Assembly (NCBI GenBank): GCA_031264865.1
Contig: JAISDJ010000099.1
Location: 1-32,294, forward strand
Source: Tannerellaceae bacterium
Lineage (GTDB): Bacteria > Bacteroidota > Bacteroidia > Bacteroidales > Tannerellaceae
Reading direction: 5' to 3'
Length of the DNA: 32,294 nt
Shown here: piece by piece, positions 1 to 7,212 of the stretch
Layout: each line of letters begins with the position of its first letter
How positions within the stretch are numbered: the first letter of the stretch is position 1
Notes under the pieces: model-generated
What the model was told of the DNA's origin: nothing
Database searches by the model: none
Seen by the model: only the letters and a program-made list of their open reading frames with translations
Program-made: the position numbers and the translations under genes

Positions 1-13
1 ATAAAGAAATACC

Positions 14-562
14 ATGATAACAAGGGAAGAAGCGTGGGCGTTGCTCACAAAGTATAATCAGGAGGGCTTTCATTTGCGGCATGCGCAGGTGGTGGAAGGG
101 GTGATGCGTTATTTCGCACGGTCGTTGGGTTACGGGGAGGAAGCTGATTTCTGGGCGATTGTCGGGTTGCTGCATGACCTCGATTTCGAGATGTATCCCC
201 AGGAACACTGTATTCGCCAGCAGCAAATCATGCGGGAAAACGGTTTGGACGAACGGTTGATACGCGCAACGGCCAGCCATGGCTACGGTATAACGGTAGA
301 CATTGAACCTCTCCACGAAATGGAAAAAGTCCTATATGCCGTTGATGAATTGACGGGGTTGATTGGTGCAGTCGCCATCATGCGCCCGTCTAAAAGTGTA
401 ATGGACCTGGAAACCTCGTCGGTACGGAAAAAGTATAAATCGGCCAATTTCGCAGCGGGTTGTTCACGAGAAGTGATAGAACGTGGCGCTGCTATGTTAG
501 GATGGGATTTGGATACATTGATAAGTAAAACCATCCTAGCCATGCGTTCACTGGAAGGTTGA
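14..562 (+). CDS. HD-domain metal-dependent phosphohydrolase family protein
   Basis: 182 aa, all of it HD-superfamily fold. Visible candidate metal ligands are H23, the H54-D55 doublet in LLHDLDF, H89 in ASHGYG and D111 in AVDELTG, the spacing expected for an HD hydrolase. Family members hydrolyse phosphate esters of nucleotides or related compounds; nothing here fixes the substrate. No signal peptide or membrane segment, so cytosolic. The start at 14 is the first in-frame Met and gives a full N-terminal helix before H23; only 13 bases lie upstream, so promoter and operon context are outside the window. The gene looks more GC-rich than the next few genes. It converges on the HU gene across a shared hairpin terminator. 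Family call is firm, substrate unknown. Confidence 0.88.
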   Translation: MITREEAWALLTKYNQEGFHLRHAQVVEGVMRYFARSLGYGEEADFWAIVGLLHDLDFEMYPQEHCIRQQQIMRENGLDERLIRATASHGYGITVDIEPLHEMEKVLYAVDELTGLIGAVAIMRPSKSVMDLETSSVRKKYKSANFAAGCSREVIERGAAMLGWDLDTLISKTILAMRSLEG

Positions 563-574
563 TATTAAAATGAT

Positions 575-620
575 AAAAAAAGAAGCTGTCCCATATATGG
601 AATAGCTTCTTTTTCTTTTG
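575..620. terminator. Bidirectional rho-independent terminator between the HD gene and HU
   Basis: Inverted repeat AAGAAGCT (579-586) / AGCTTCTT (604-611) with inner TCC/GGA pairing around the palindrome CCATATATGG. It is flanked by A-runs on the left and T-runs on the right, so it can stop transcription from both convergent genes. It lies 13 nt past the HD stop codon and 23 nt past the HU stop codon. Confidence 0.85.
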
Positions 621-642
621 AAAGCAAACGGTTTTATTTCCT

Positions 643-915
643 TTACTTAACAAGATCTGACAATTCAGCGCCTGCTTTAAATTTAACGGCTTTGCGTGCA
701 GGAATGTCAATTGGTTGTTTTGTCTTTGGGTTAACGCCTTTACGTGCAGATTTTTCAGCAACTGAAAAAGATCCGAAACCTAAAAGGGCTACTTTACCGC
801 CTTTTTTCAATTCTGCAGAAACAGTATCAACAAACGCTTCTACCGCTTTTTTTGCATCAGCTTTGCTTAAGCCGGATTTTTCAGCTACAGCACTAATAAA
901 TTCAGTTTTGTTCAT
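643..915 (-). CDS. hup: HU-family DNA-binding protein
   Basis: 90 aa, the standard length for HU. It begins MNKTEFISAVAEKSGLSKADAKKAV, the helix-turn-helix dimerisation half of HU, and carries the DNA-binding arm with GFGSFSV followed by the R-x-G-x-NP segment (RKGVNPKTKQ) and the IPA motif before the last helix. HU dimers bend and compact DNA in the nucleoid without strict sequence preference. The start is the first Met and matches the family N-terminus. Monocistronic: own promoter upstream on the minus strand and a hairpin terminator downstream. Whether it is the main chromosomal HU or a paralogue cannot be told from this window. Confidence 0.95.
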   Translation of the reverse strand: MNKTEFISAVAEKSGLSKADAKKAVEAFVDTVSAELKKGGKVALLGFGSFSVAEKSARKGVNPKTKQPIDIPARKAVKFKAGAELSDLVK

Positions 916-969
916 GATGGTTTTAAAATTATTTATTACACAAATCTTATAATAGCCTCAAGTTGGCTT

Positions 970-1000
970 CAAATGTACTTTTATTTTAATATACTACAAA
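970..1000 (-). promoter_or_regulatory. Bacteroidota-type promoter of the HU gene
   Basis: On the minus strand TACATTTG (970-977) matches the -7 consensus TAnnTTTG, and TTTG (997-1000) matches the -33 element. The 19-nt spacing is the classical Bacteroides arrangement. The predicted transcript starts near 964 and gives a leader of about 50 nt before the HU start codon. This is the best complete promoter in the window. Confidence 0.8.
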
Positions 1001-1070
1001 GAAAAAGAAGTTTTTTTTATCGTTTTTCTATGTTTTATTACCGACAACGCCGAAAATACCAAATTATATA

Positions 1071-1078
1071 TACCTTTG
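1071..1078 (+). promoter_or_regulatory. -7 box TACCTTTG upstream of the rhomboid pair
   Basis: TACCTTTG fits the Bacteroidota TAnnTTTG box and lies 21 nt before the rhomboid start codon. I see no good TTTG at the -33 position. It probably drives the two rhomboid genes and the gene behind them, which follow with overlap or short gaps. Confidence 0.65.
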
Positions 1079-1099
1079 CCCCAATAAAAAGACGATAAT

Positions 1100-1864
1100 A
1101 TGATGAATTATAATAATTCAGGTTTCCTTAATTCCATACCTGTAGTAACTAAAAACCTGATAATAATTAATGTAATTTTTTGGATAGCGAGTATCGTTTT
1201 ACCCAAGATCAACATTGATTTAGTAGATTTCCTTGCTTTATATTATCCGGGCGCTAAAAACTTTAATCCGATTCAATTTGTATCCTATATGTTCATGCAC
1301 GATACGCATTCTATTGCACATTTATTCTTCAATATGTTTGCAGTGTATATGTTTGGGCGAGTGCTTGAACAAGTTTGGGGAGCGAAACGTTTTCTTATTT
1401 ACTATATGATAACGGGTGTTGGAGCCGGATTAATTAATGTATTGGTAGCGTTTGTGCGAATCAAATCTGTTGAAAAAGGTTTGTCGCCCGACATAATAGA
1501 CCAGGTTTATCGTGAAGGTTGGCAAGTCTTCAGCGAAGGGATGAACTACACAGGTTTGGCCGGACAGCTGAATTTACTGATAAATATACCTACGGTGGGT
1601 GCTTCGGGTGCAGTATTTGGTATATTGTTGGCGTTTGGTATATTGTTTCCCAATGTTCCTTTATATATTATGTTTATACCGGTACCGATCAAAGCCAAAT
1701 ACTTTGTTGTCGGATATGGTTTGATAGAACTATTCCTGGGATTTGCTGATTTCGGAGGAGATAATGTCGCTCATTTCGCCCATTTAGGAGGTATGCTGTT
1801 TGGCTATTTTTTAATCCGTTACTGGAAAAAGAACGATGCAAAGAATGGAAAATATTTTTGGTGA
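1100..1864 (+). CDS. Rhomboid-family intramembrane serine protease (first of two)
   Basis: 254 aa polytopic membrane protein. The rhomboid serine motif GASGAVFG is present with the catalytic Ser at residue 169. The partner His is residue 225 in NVAHFAHLGG, followed by a glycine-rich last helix, so the Ser-His dyad is complete. The HLFFNMFAVYMFG segment near residues 73-85 is the conserved second-helix region. Rhomboids cleave transmembrane helices of substrate proteins inside the membrane. A soluble-looking insertion at about residues 120-155 separates the helix hairpin from the serine helix. The start is ATG 1100, with a second ATG immediately after. It overlaps the next rhomboid gene by about 20 nt, implying translational coupling. 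Substrate unknown. Confidence 0.93.
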   Translation: MMNYNNSGFLNSIPVVTKNLIIINVIFWIASIVLPKINIDLVDFLALYYPGAKNFNPIQFVSYMFMHDTHSIAHLFFNMFAVYMFGRVLEQVWGAKRFLIYYMITGVGAGLINVLVAFVRIKSVEKGLSPDIIDQVYREGWQVFSEGMNYTGLAGQLNLLINIPTVGASGAVFGILLAFGILFPNVPLYIMFIPVPIKAKYFVVGYGLIELFLGFADFGGDNVAHFAHLGGMLFGYFLIRYWKKNDAKNGKYFW

Positions 1865-2723
1865 CTTAAAACGTACATTCCGTAGTGGAAGTATTCTTAC
1901 AAAATTTATATATATAAATGTAGGGGTATTTGTTGTTGTTCGTCTTGCGGCAGTAGTTTTTATTCTTTTCAACATACAGTCTTTTTCTTTCCTGCACTAT
2001 CTGCAGATGCCTTCGTCTCCTATTCAACTATTATACAAACCCTGGACAATAATTACTTATATGTTTACCCAGTATGATTTTCTGCATATTTTATTTAATA
2101 TGTTGTGGTTGTATTGGTTTGGAAGAATCTTTCTTCAATTTTTCACTCCGCGCCAGTTAGGAGGCATTTATATTTTGGGTGGAATAGCAGGGGCGATCTT
2201 GTTCATGGTAGCTTATAATGTATTTCCTTATTTTCGGACAGTAGCTTTGGACAGTGCATTGATTGGATCTTCAGCATCGGTTATGGCTATTGTGTTTGCG
2301 GTTTCTTTTTATAAGAAAGAGTACGAAATAGGTTTATTGTTTATCGGAAGAATTAAATTAATATATCTTGCACTGGGTACATTCGTGTTAGATTTCTTGG
2401 CAATCACTTCTACGAATGCAGGAGGACACATCGCCCATTTGGGAGGAGCTCTCTTTGGTATTTGGTTTGCCTCAAGGATAAAAGCGGGAAAAGATCTTAC
2501 AGCTCCTATGAACCGTTTGATAGACAAGATAGTTAATATAGGAAAGCGGAAACCAATTCTGCATGTTTCATATAAACGGACTGAAACGGATTATGATTAT
2601 AATGCCCGTAAACATAAGGAACATACGGAATTGGACACTATTTTAGATAAATTGAAACATTCTGGCTATGAAAGTCTTTCAGCCGAAGAAAAAAAACGAT
2701 TATTTGATGCCAGTAAGAAGTAG
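1845..2723 (+). CDS. Rhomboid-family intramembrane serine protease (second of two)
   Basis: 292 aa from the ATG at 1845. An in-frame ATG at 1836 would add three residues, but MENIFGDLKRTF looks like the usual N-terminus of this Bacteroidota subgroup. Catalytic candidates are Ser143 in IGSSASVMA and His195 in GGHIAHLGG. The serine box is GSSA rather than the commoner GASG, but GxSx is kept. About six membrane helices precede a charged cytosolic tail of roughly 80 residues ending in a helix with LDKLKHSGYESLSAEEKKRL, a C-terminal module I recall from Bacteroidota rhomboids (DUF6576-like). It overlaps the upstream rhomboid and sits 9 nt before the next gene. The two rhomboids are only distantly similar, so this is old paralogy rather than recent duplication. 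Confidence 0.92.
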   Translation: MENIFGDLKRTFRSGSILTKFIYINVGVFVVVRLAAVVFILFNIQSFSFLHYLQMPSSPIQLLYKPWTIITYMFTQYDFLHILFNMLWLYWFGRIFLQFFTPRQLGGIYILGGIAGAILFMVAYNVFPYFRTVALDSALIGSSASVMAIVFAVSFYKKEYEIGLLFIGRIKLIYLALGTFVLDFLAITSTNAGGHIAHLGGALFGIWFASRIKAGKDLTAPMNRLIDKIVNIGKRKPILHVSYKRTETDYDYNARKHKEHTELDTILDKLKHSGYESLSAEEKKRLFDASKK

Positions 2724-2732
2724 TAGATTGGC

Positions 2733-3833
2733 ATGAGAGGGGAAATTTTAAAAAATATAATTAAATACATCTTTGTAATAGCCAATGTGCTAACAGCATT
2801 GTTGTTTATTGCTTCTGCTTTTTCAGATCGCGTTCCTCCTGAAAAAAGCTTGTTCTTTTCTTATCTGGGATTGATTTTTCCTTTTATCTGTTTGCTGAAT
2901 GTTTTTTTTATTATTTACTGGTTACTCTTTCGTAGCCGGAAGTATACCTTGATAGGAATCATTACCTTTATTCTATGTTGGCAATCTGTATGTAGTTACT
3001 TTCCGTTACATTTTAAAAACGAACCCACTCTCGATGAAAACATAATCAAAGTGCTTACATACAATGTAATGGGATTTGCATATAAAGATCATACCGAGAA
3101 ATCCCCTAATGAAATCATCAAATATATTGCCGAATCAAATGCCGACATTGTCTGTATGCAGGAATATTATTTCCACAAATCAAGAAAAGGGCTTAATATC
3201 ACAAAGTTGAATAAAGCATTGAGTATGTATCCGTACAGGTCTGTTGTTTTGGTGAATAAAAGTAATTGGGGATTGGCTGTTTATTCAAAATATCCCATAT
3301 CAAATTCACGGCGGATTGACTACAAAAGTAAAAACAATGGTTCTTCTATTCACGAAATAGATATCAATGGAAAAAAACTCACTTTGATTAATAATCACCT
3401 GGAATCGTTTAAACTCACCATGGAAGATAAGACCCGCTATTCGGATTTTATAAAAGGAGTAGGCGCTGAAACATTTGACATTTTAAAAGGAACGATACAG
3501 CAAAAATTGGGCCCGGCTTATCTGATACGCGCCAAACAAGCAAGAGCGATAGCCAAAGAGATACAAAATACGAAGAGTGATTATCTGCTGGTGTGTGGCG
3601 ATTTCAATGATACCCCTATTTCTTACGCACACCGTACGATTCAGGGGACGTTATTAGATGCTTTTGCCGAATCGGGTAGGGGATTGGGCGTAACCTACAA
3701 CCAAAACTTTTTTTGGTTCAGGATAGACAATATACTACATTCATCCAATATGCAGGCTATCAAGTGTCAGGTAGGCAAAGTAAAATACTCCGACCATTAT
3801 CCTCTTTGGTGCTATTTTAAGTTAACCGAATAG
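2733..3833 (+). CDS. Membrane-anchored endonuclease/exonuclease/phosphatase family protein
   Basis: 366 aa. The first 85 or so residues form about three hydrophobic helices. The rest is an EEP (DNase I-like) domain with its motifs in order: TYNVMG (near 110), MQEYYF with the metal-binding Glu (near 143), NNHLES (near 221), GDFND (near 289) and SDHYP (near 353). All core catalytic positions are present. EEP enzymes cleave phosphodiesters in nucleic acids, lipids or sugars; the helical N-terminus would place the domain at the membrane, and the substrate cannot be inferred. It follows the rhomboid gene by 9 nt and is probably cotranscribed. I see no hairpin terminator in the 165 nt after it. Confidence 0.88.
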   Translation: MRGEILKNIIKYIFVIANVLTALLFIASAFSDRVPPEKSLFFSYLGLIFPFICLLNVFFIIYWLLFRSRKYTLIGIITFILCWQSVCSYFPLHFKNEPTLDENIIKVLTYNVMGFAYKDHTEKSPNEIIKYIAESNADIVCMQEYYFHKSRKGLNITKLNKALSMYPYRSVVLVNKSNWGLAVYSKYPISNSRRIDYKSKNNGSSIHEIDINGKKLTLINNHLESFKLTMEDKTRYSDFIKGVGAETFDILKGTIQQKLGPAYLIRAKQARAIAKEIQNTKSDYLLVCGDFNDTPISYAHRTIQGTLLDAFAESGRGLGVTYNQNFFWFRIDNILHSSNMQAIKCQVGKVKYSDHYPLWCYFKLTE

Positions 3834-3916
3834 CCTCGAGCAGTACATCTCCTTATTTCTCGGATGGATTCTGATTATTTTGATGTGGTTGCCTTAGTTT
3901 ATTCATACAATTACTC

Positions 3917-3944
3917 TTTGGCAAAGAAAAAAACTCTATATTTG
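3917..3944 (+). promoter_or_regulatory. Probable promoter of secDF
   Basis: TATATTTG (3937-3944) matches TAnnTTTG. TTTG at 3917-3920 is a -33 candidate, but the 16-nt spacing is shorter than the usual 19-21. That TTTG sits in a small palindrome, CTTTGGCAAAG. The leader to the secDF ATG would be about 50 nt. Confidence 0.6.
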
Positions 3945-3998
3945 CACCTTGTGAAAAAACATATATTAATATAATACAATAATATAAATAAGATTCAA

Positions 3999-6900
3999 AT
4001 GCAAAACAAAGGATTTGTGAAGGTCTTTGCGGTGTTACTTACGCTTGTATGCTTGTTCTATTTGTCATTTTCATTTGTGACAAATCACTACAACAACAAA
4101 GCCGCTGAGTATGCGGGTGGAGATCCTGTGAAAGAGAGTTTATATTTAGACTCGCTGAATACCCAGAAAGTATGGCTGGGTTATACCCTGAAACAATGCC
4201 GTGAAATGGAAGTGACATTAGGCCTCGACCTAAAGGGCGGTATGAACGTTGTTCTTGAATTGAACGTACCTGATGTGATTCGTTCATTATCCAACAACAA
4301 TCAGGATGAGAATTTTAACAAGGCATTGGATTTGGCTTATGCCCGCCAGGCAACCAGCAACAAAGATTATATCGATCTGTTTGCCGAAGAATACAGAAAA
4401 CTGGATGATGGAGCCCGTCTTTCGGCCTTATTCAGTACATTTGAATTAAAAGATAAAATTACACCTCAAAGCTCGGATGCTCAGGTAATATCAGTACTAA
4501 AAAGTGAATTGACAAGTGCCATAGATAATTCTTTTAACGTATTACGTACGCGTATCGACCGTTTTGGGGTAGTTTCTCCTAATATTCAACGCTTGGAAAC
4601 AGCCGGACGTATCCTTATTGAATTGCCGGGCGTGAAGGAACGCGAACGTGTTCGTAAATTGCTTCAGGGAAGCGCAAACCTCGAGTTCTGGGAAACGTAC
4701 GAATTATCTGAAATATATCAACAATTAATACAGGCGGATAACGTTTTGGCAACGATGCTTGCTGAAAGCTCATCCAATCAGGAAGAACAGGTTGAATCAA
4801 CGGAATCAACAGAATCTGTGGATCAGTTATTGGATACACTTCAGTCGACAGAAAACACCAATACCAATGAGGCAGACTCTTTATTGTCTCAAATCGCTAC
4901 TGACCCACAGGCGCAGACGGCTCAGACAATGGAAGAGTATGCAAAACAACATCCGCTGTTTGCCATCTTACAACTGAATACGTATAATGGACAATTGTCT
5001 CGAGGTTCAATTGTTGGTTTTGCCCAGGCAAAAGACAGAGCTAAAATAGACGAATATCTTGCCATGCGTCAGGTGAAAGACGTATTGCCACGTAACTTGT
5101 CGTTGAAATGGGGTGTTAAGGCAATGGATGAAAAAGAACAATTCTTTTATCTGTATGCCATTAAAATAACCAATCGCGATGGAACGCCTGCTTTAGGAGG
5201 TGATGTTGTGACGGATGCAGTAGCAGACTTTGCTCAAACACCCGGACGAAATGAACAGGAAGTTTCAATGACGATGAACGCCGAAGGGGCAAAAGCTTGG
5301 GCTCGTCTGACAAAAGAGAATATAAACAGAAGTATTGCCATTATACTGGATGATTTGGTTTATTCGGCTCCTACGGTTCAAAATGAAATTACAGGTGGTC
5401 GTTCCAATATTACAGGACACTTTACACCGGAAGAGGCAAAAGACTTAGCAAATGTATTGAAGTCTGGTAAGATGGCCGCTTCTATTAATATTGTGCATGA
5501 AGACGTAGTAGGGCCTTCGTTAGGACAAGAAGCGATCAATGCTGGCGTTATCTCGTTTATATTAGCGTTAGTGATGTTGATGATCTATATGTGTGCTATG
5601 TATGGAATTATTCCGGGTATGATAGCAAACGGGGCATTGATTTTAAATATCTTCTTCACGATGGGCGTGCTTGCTTCTTTCCAAGCTGTACTTACGTTGC
5701 CGGGTATTGCCGGTATGGTATTGACGCTGGGTATGGCGGTAGATGCCAACGTGTTGATTTATGAACGTACGAAAGAAGAACTTCGTGCAGGGAAAGGATT
5801 GGCTAAGGCAAGAGCAGCTGGATACAGCAATGCTTTTTCTGCTATCTTTGATGCGAACCTGACGTCTATTATTACAGGTGTCGTATTATTCTATTTTGGT
5901 ACCGGCCCGATTCGCGGGTTTGCTACTACATTAATTATCGGTTTGTTTGCATCATTCCTTACAGCCGTGTTCCTGACTCGTATCGTTTATGAGGCATTAC
6001 TTGCCAAAGATAAAATCAAGAACCTGCCGTTCACCACTTCTTTAAGCAAAAATCTGTTGACCAATCCGAAAATAAACTTCTTAGGTATACGTAGGATAGG
6101 CTATCTTATTCCTTTGGTGATTATCGCATTGGGTGGAATATCAATGGCTACCATAGGGCTGAATAATGGTATCGACTTCACCGGCGGACGTAACTATATT
6201 GTACGTTTCGACCAACAAGTAAATACGGAAGAAGTACGTGATATGCTGGATGAACAATTAGACGGAGCTGTAAGTGTGATTACAATCGGTACACAGGACC
6301 AAGTACGTATTTCTACCAACTATAAGATTACAGATAATGACCCTTCTGTAGACCAAGATATAGAATCTAAATTATACGAAGGCTTAAAACCCTTACTGGC
6401 TCAGGGTACTACAATGGAGCAGTTTACGGAAAATTATATCCAAAGCTCGCAAAAGGTAGGGCCGAGCATGGCTGACGATATAAAGAATGCGGCTATTCTG
6501 GCGGTGATATTTGCTATGATTTGTATGGCTCTTTATATTTTGATCCGATTCAGAGATGTTGCGTTTTCTATAGGTACATTTGCTTCGGTAGCGGTGACTA
6601 CTTTGTGTATCATAGCCTTTTATTCGATGCTTTGGAAAATATTGCCGTTCTCCATGGAGGTTGACCAAACATTTATTGCGGCTATCCTAACAGTTATCGG
6701 TTATTCTATTAATGATACAGTGGTAGTATTCGACCGTATCCGTGAAACAATAGGCCTTTATCCGAAACGTGACCGTTATCAGGTAATTAATGATGCATTG
6801 AACTCTACTTTGTCGCGTACATTTAATACTACGTTATCTACCTTAGTAGTTGTACTTTGTATTTTCATCTTGGGTGGTAGTACAATTCGTAGCTTTACAT

Positions 6901-7025
6901 TCGCTATCTTGCTGGGTATTATAATAGGAACATACTCAACCTTGTTCATAGCAACTCCAATAGCGTATGAAATACAAAAGAGAAAGCTGGCAAAAAAAGG
7001 TATAGCAGTGTCTGAAACGGCATAA
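3999..7025 (+). CDS. secDF: Protein translocase subunit SecDF (fused SecD-SecF)
   Basis: 1008 aa fusion of SecD (about 1-665) and SecF (about 685-995), the normal state in Bacteroidota. Visible marks are an N-terminal transmembrane helix, the SecD motif LGLDLKGGMNVVLE near residue 75, the periplasmic P1 region, SecD helix motif GMAVDANVLIYERTKEEL, the SecF start NNGIDFTGGRNY and the SecF motif GYSINDTVVVFDRIRE. SecDF sits with SecYEG in the inner membrane and uses the proton gradient to help pull proteins out and complete export. Residues about 252-315 are an acidic Ser/Thr/Gln/Glu-rich low-complexity insertion in the P1 region. Transcribed alone, with a promoter upstream and a strong terminator downstream. 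Confidence 0.97.
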   Translation: MQNKGFVKVFAVLLTLVCLFYLSFSFVTNHYNNKAAEYAGGDPVKESLYLDSLNTQKVWLGYTLKQCREMEVTLGLDLKGGMNVVLELNVPDVIRSLSNNNQDENFNKALDLAYARQATSNKDYIDLFAEEYRKLDDGARLSALFSTFELKDKITPQSSDAQVISVLKSELTSAIDNSFNVLRTRIDRFGVVSPNIQRLETAGRILIELPGVKERERVRKLLQGSANLEFWETYELSEIYQQLIQADNVLATMLAESSSNQEEQVESTESTESVDQLLDTLQSTENTNTNEADSLLSQIATDPQAQTAQTMEEYAKQHPLFAILQLNTYNGQLSRGSIVGFAQAKDRAKIDEYLAMRQVKDVLPRNLSLKWGVKAMDEKEQFFYLYAIKITNRDGTPALGGDVVTDAVADFAQTPGRNEQEVSMTMNAEGAKAWARLTKENINRSIAIILDDLVYSAPTVQNEITGGRSNITGHFTPEEAKDLANVLKSGKMAASINIVHEDVVGPSLGQEAINAGVISFILALVMLMIYMCAMYGIIPGMIANGALILNIFFTMGVLASFQAVLTLPGIAGMVLTLGMAVDANVLIYERTKEELRAGKGLAKARAAGYSNAFSAIFDANLTSIITGVVLFYFGTGPIRGFATTLIIGLFASFLTAVFLTRIVYEALLAKDKIKNLPFTTSLSKNLLTNPKINFLGIRRIGYLIPLVIIALGGISMATIGLNNGIDFTGGRNYIVRFDQQVNTEEVRDMLDEQLDGAVSVITIGTQDQVRISTNYKITDNDPSVDQDIESKLYEGLKPLLAQGTTMEQFTENYIQSSQKVGPSMADDIKNAAILAVIFAMICMALYILIRFRDVAFSIGTFASVAVTTLCIIAFYSMLWKILPFSMEVDQTFIAAILTVIGYSINDTVVVFDRIRETIGLYPKRDRYQVINDALNSTLSRTFNTTLSTLVVVLCIFILGGSTIRSFTFAILLGIIIGTYSTLFIATPIAYEIQKRKLAKKGIAVSETA

Positions 7026-7055
7026 AATAAAGCTAAAAAAACAGTATATAGTTAG

Positions 7056-7093
7056 AAAAGCTGTCCAATTTGTTGGGCAGCTTTTTGTTTTTT
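7056..7093 (+). terminator. Rho-independent terminator after secDF
   Basis: Stem AAAAGCTGTCC (7056-7066) pairs with GGGCAGCTTTT (7075-7085) with one G-U wobble, followed by a T-rich tail. The 5' arm shares AGCTGTCC with the terminator near 584-592. Confidence 0.9.
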
Positions 7094-7178
7094 TATCAAT
7101 ATGCTAATAAACATACCTGAATGATTGGTCGTTTTTGTGTGAATAGCTAAATTGCATTCGTTTTCCAACTGAAGTTGC

Positions 7179-7191
7179 TTACAGTTTGTAA
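7179..7191 (+). promoter_or_regulatory. Inverted repeat in the hut leader, possible operator or promoter region
   Basis: TTACA-GTT-TGTAA is a perfect 5-bp inverted repeat 21 nt before the hutU start codon. It overlaps TACAGTTTG, a TAnnTTTG-like box with one extra spacer base. No cleaner promoter is seen between the secDF terminator and hutU. An operator role is speculative, since 5-bp inverted repeats arise by chance. Confidence 0.3.
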
Positions 7192-7212
7192 ACAGTATTA
7201 ACACATTCAGAT

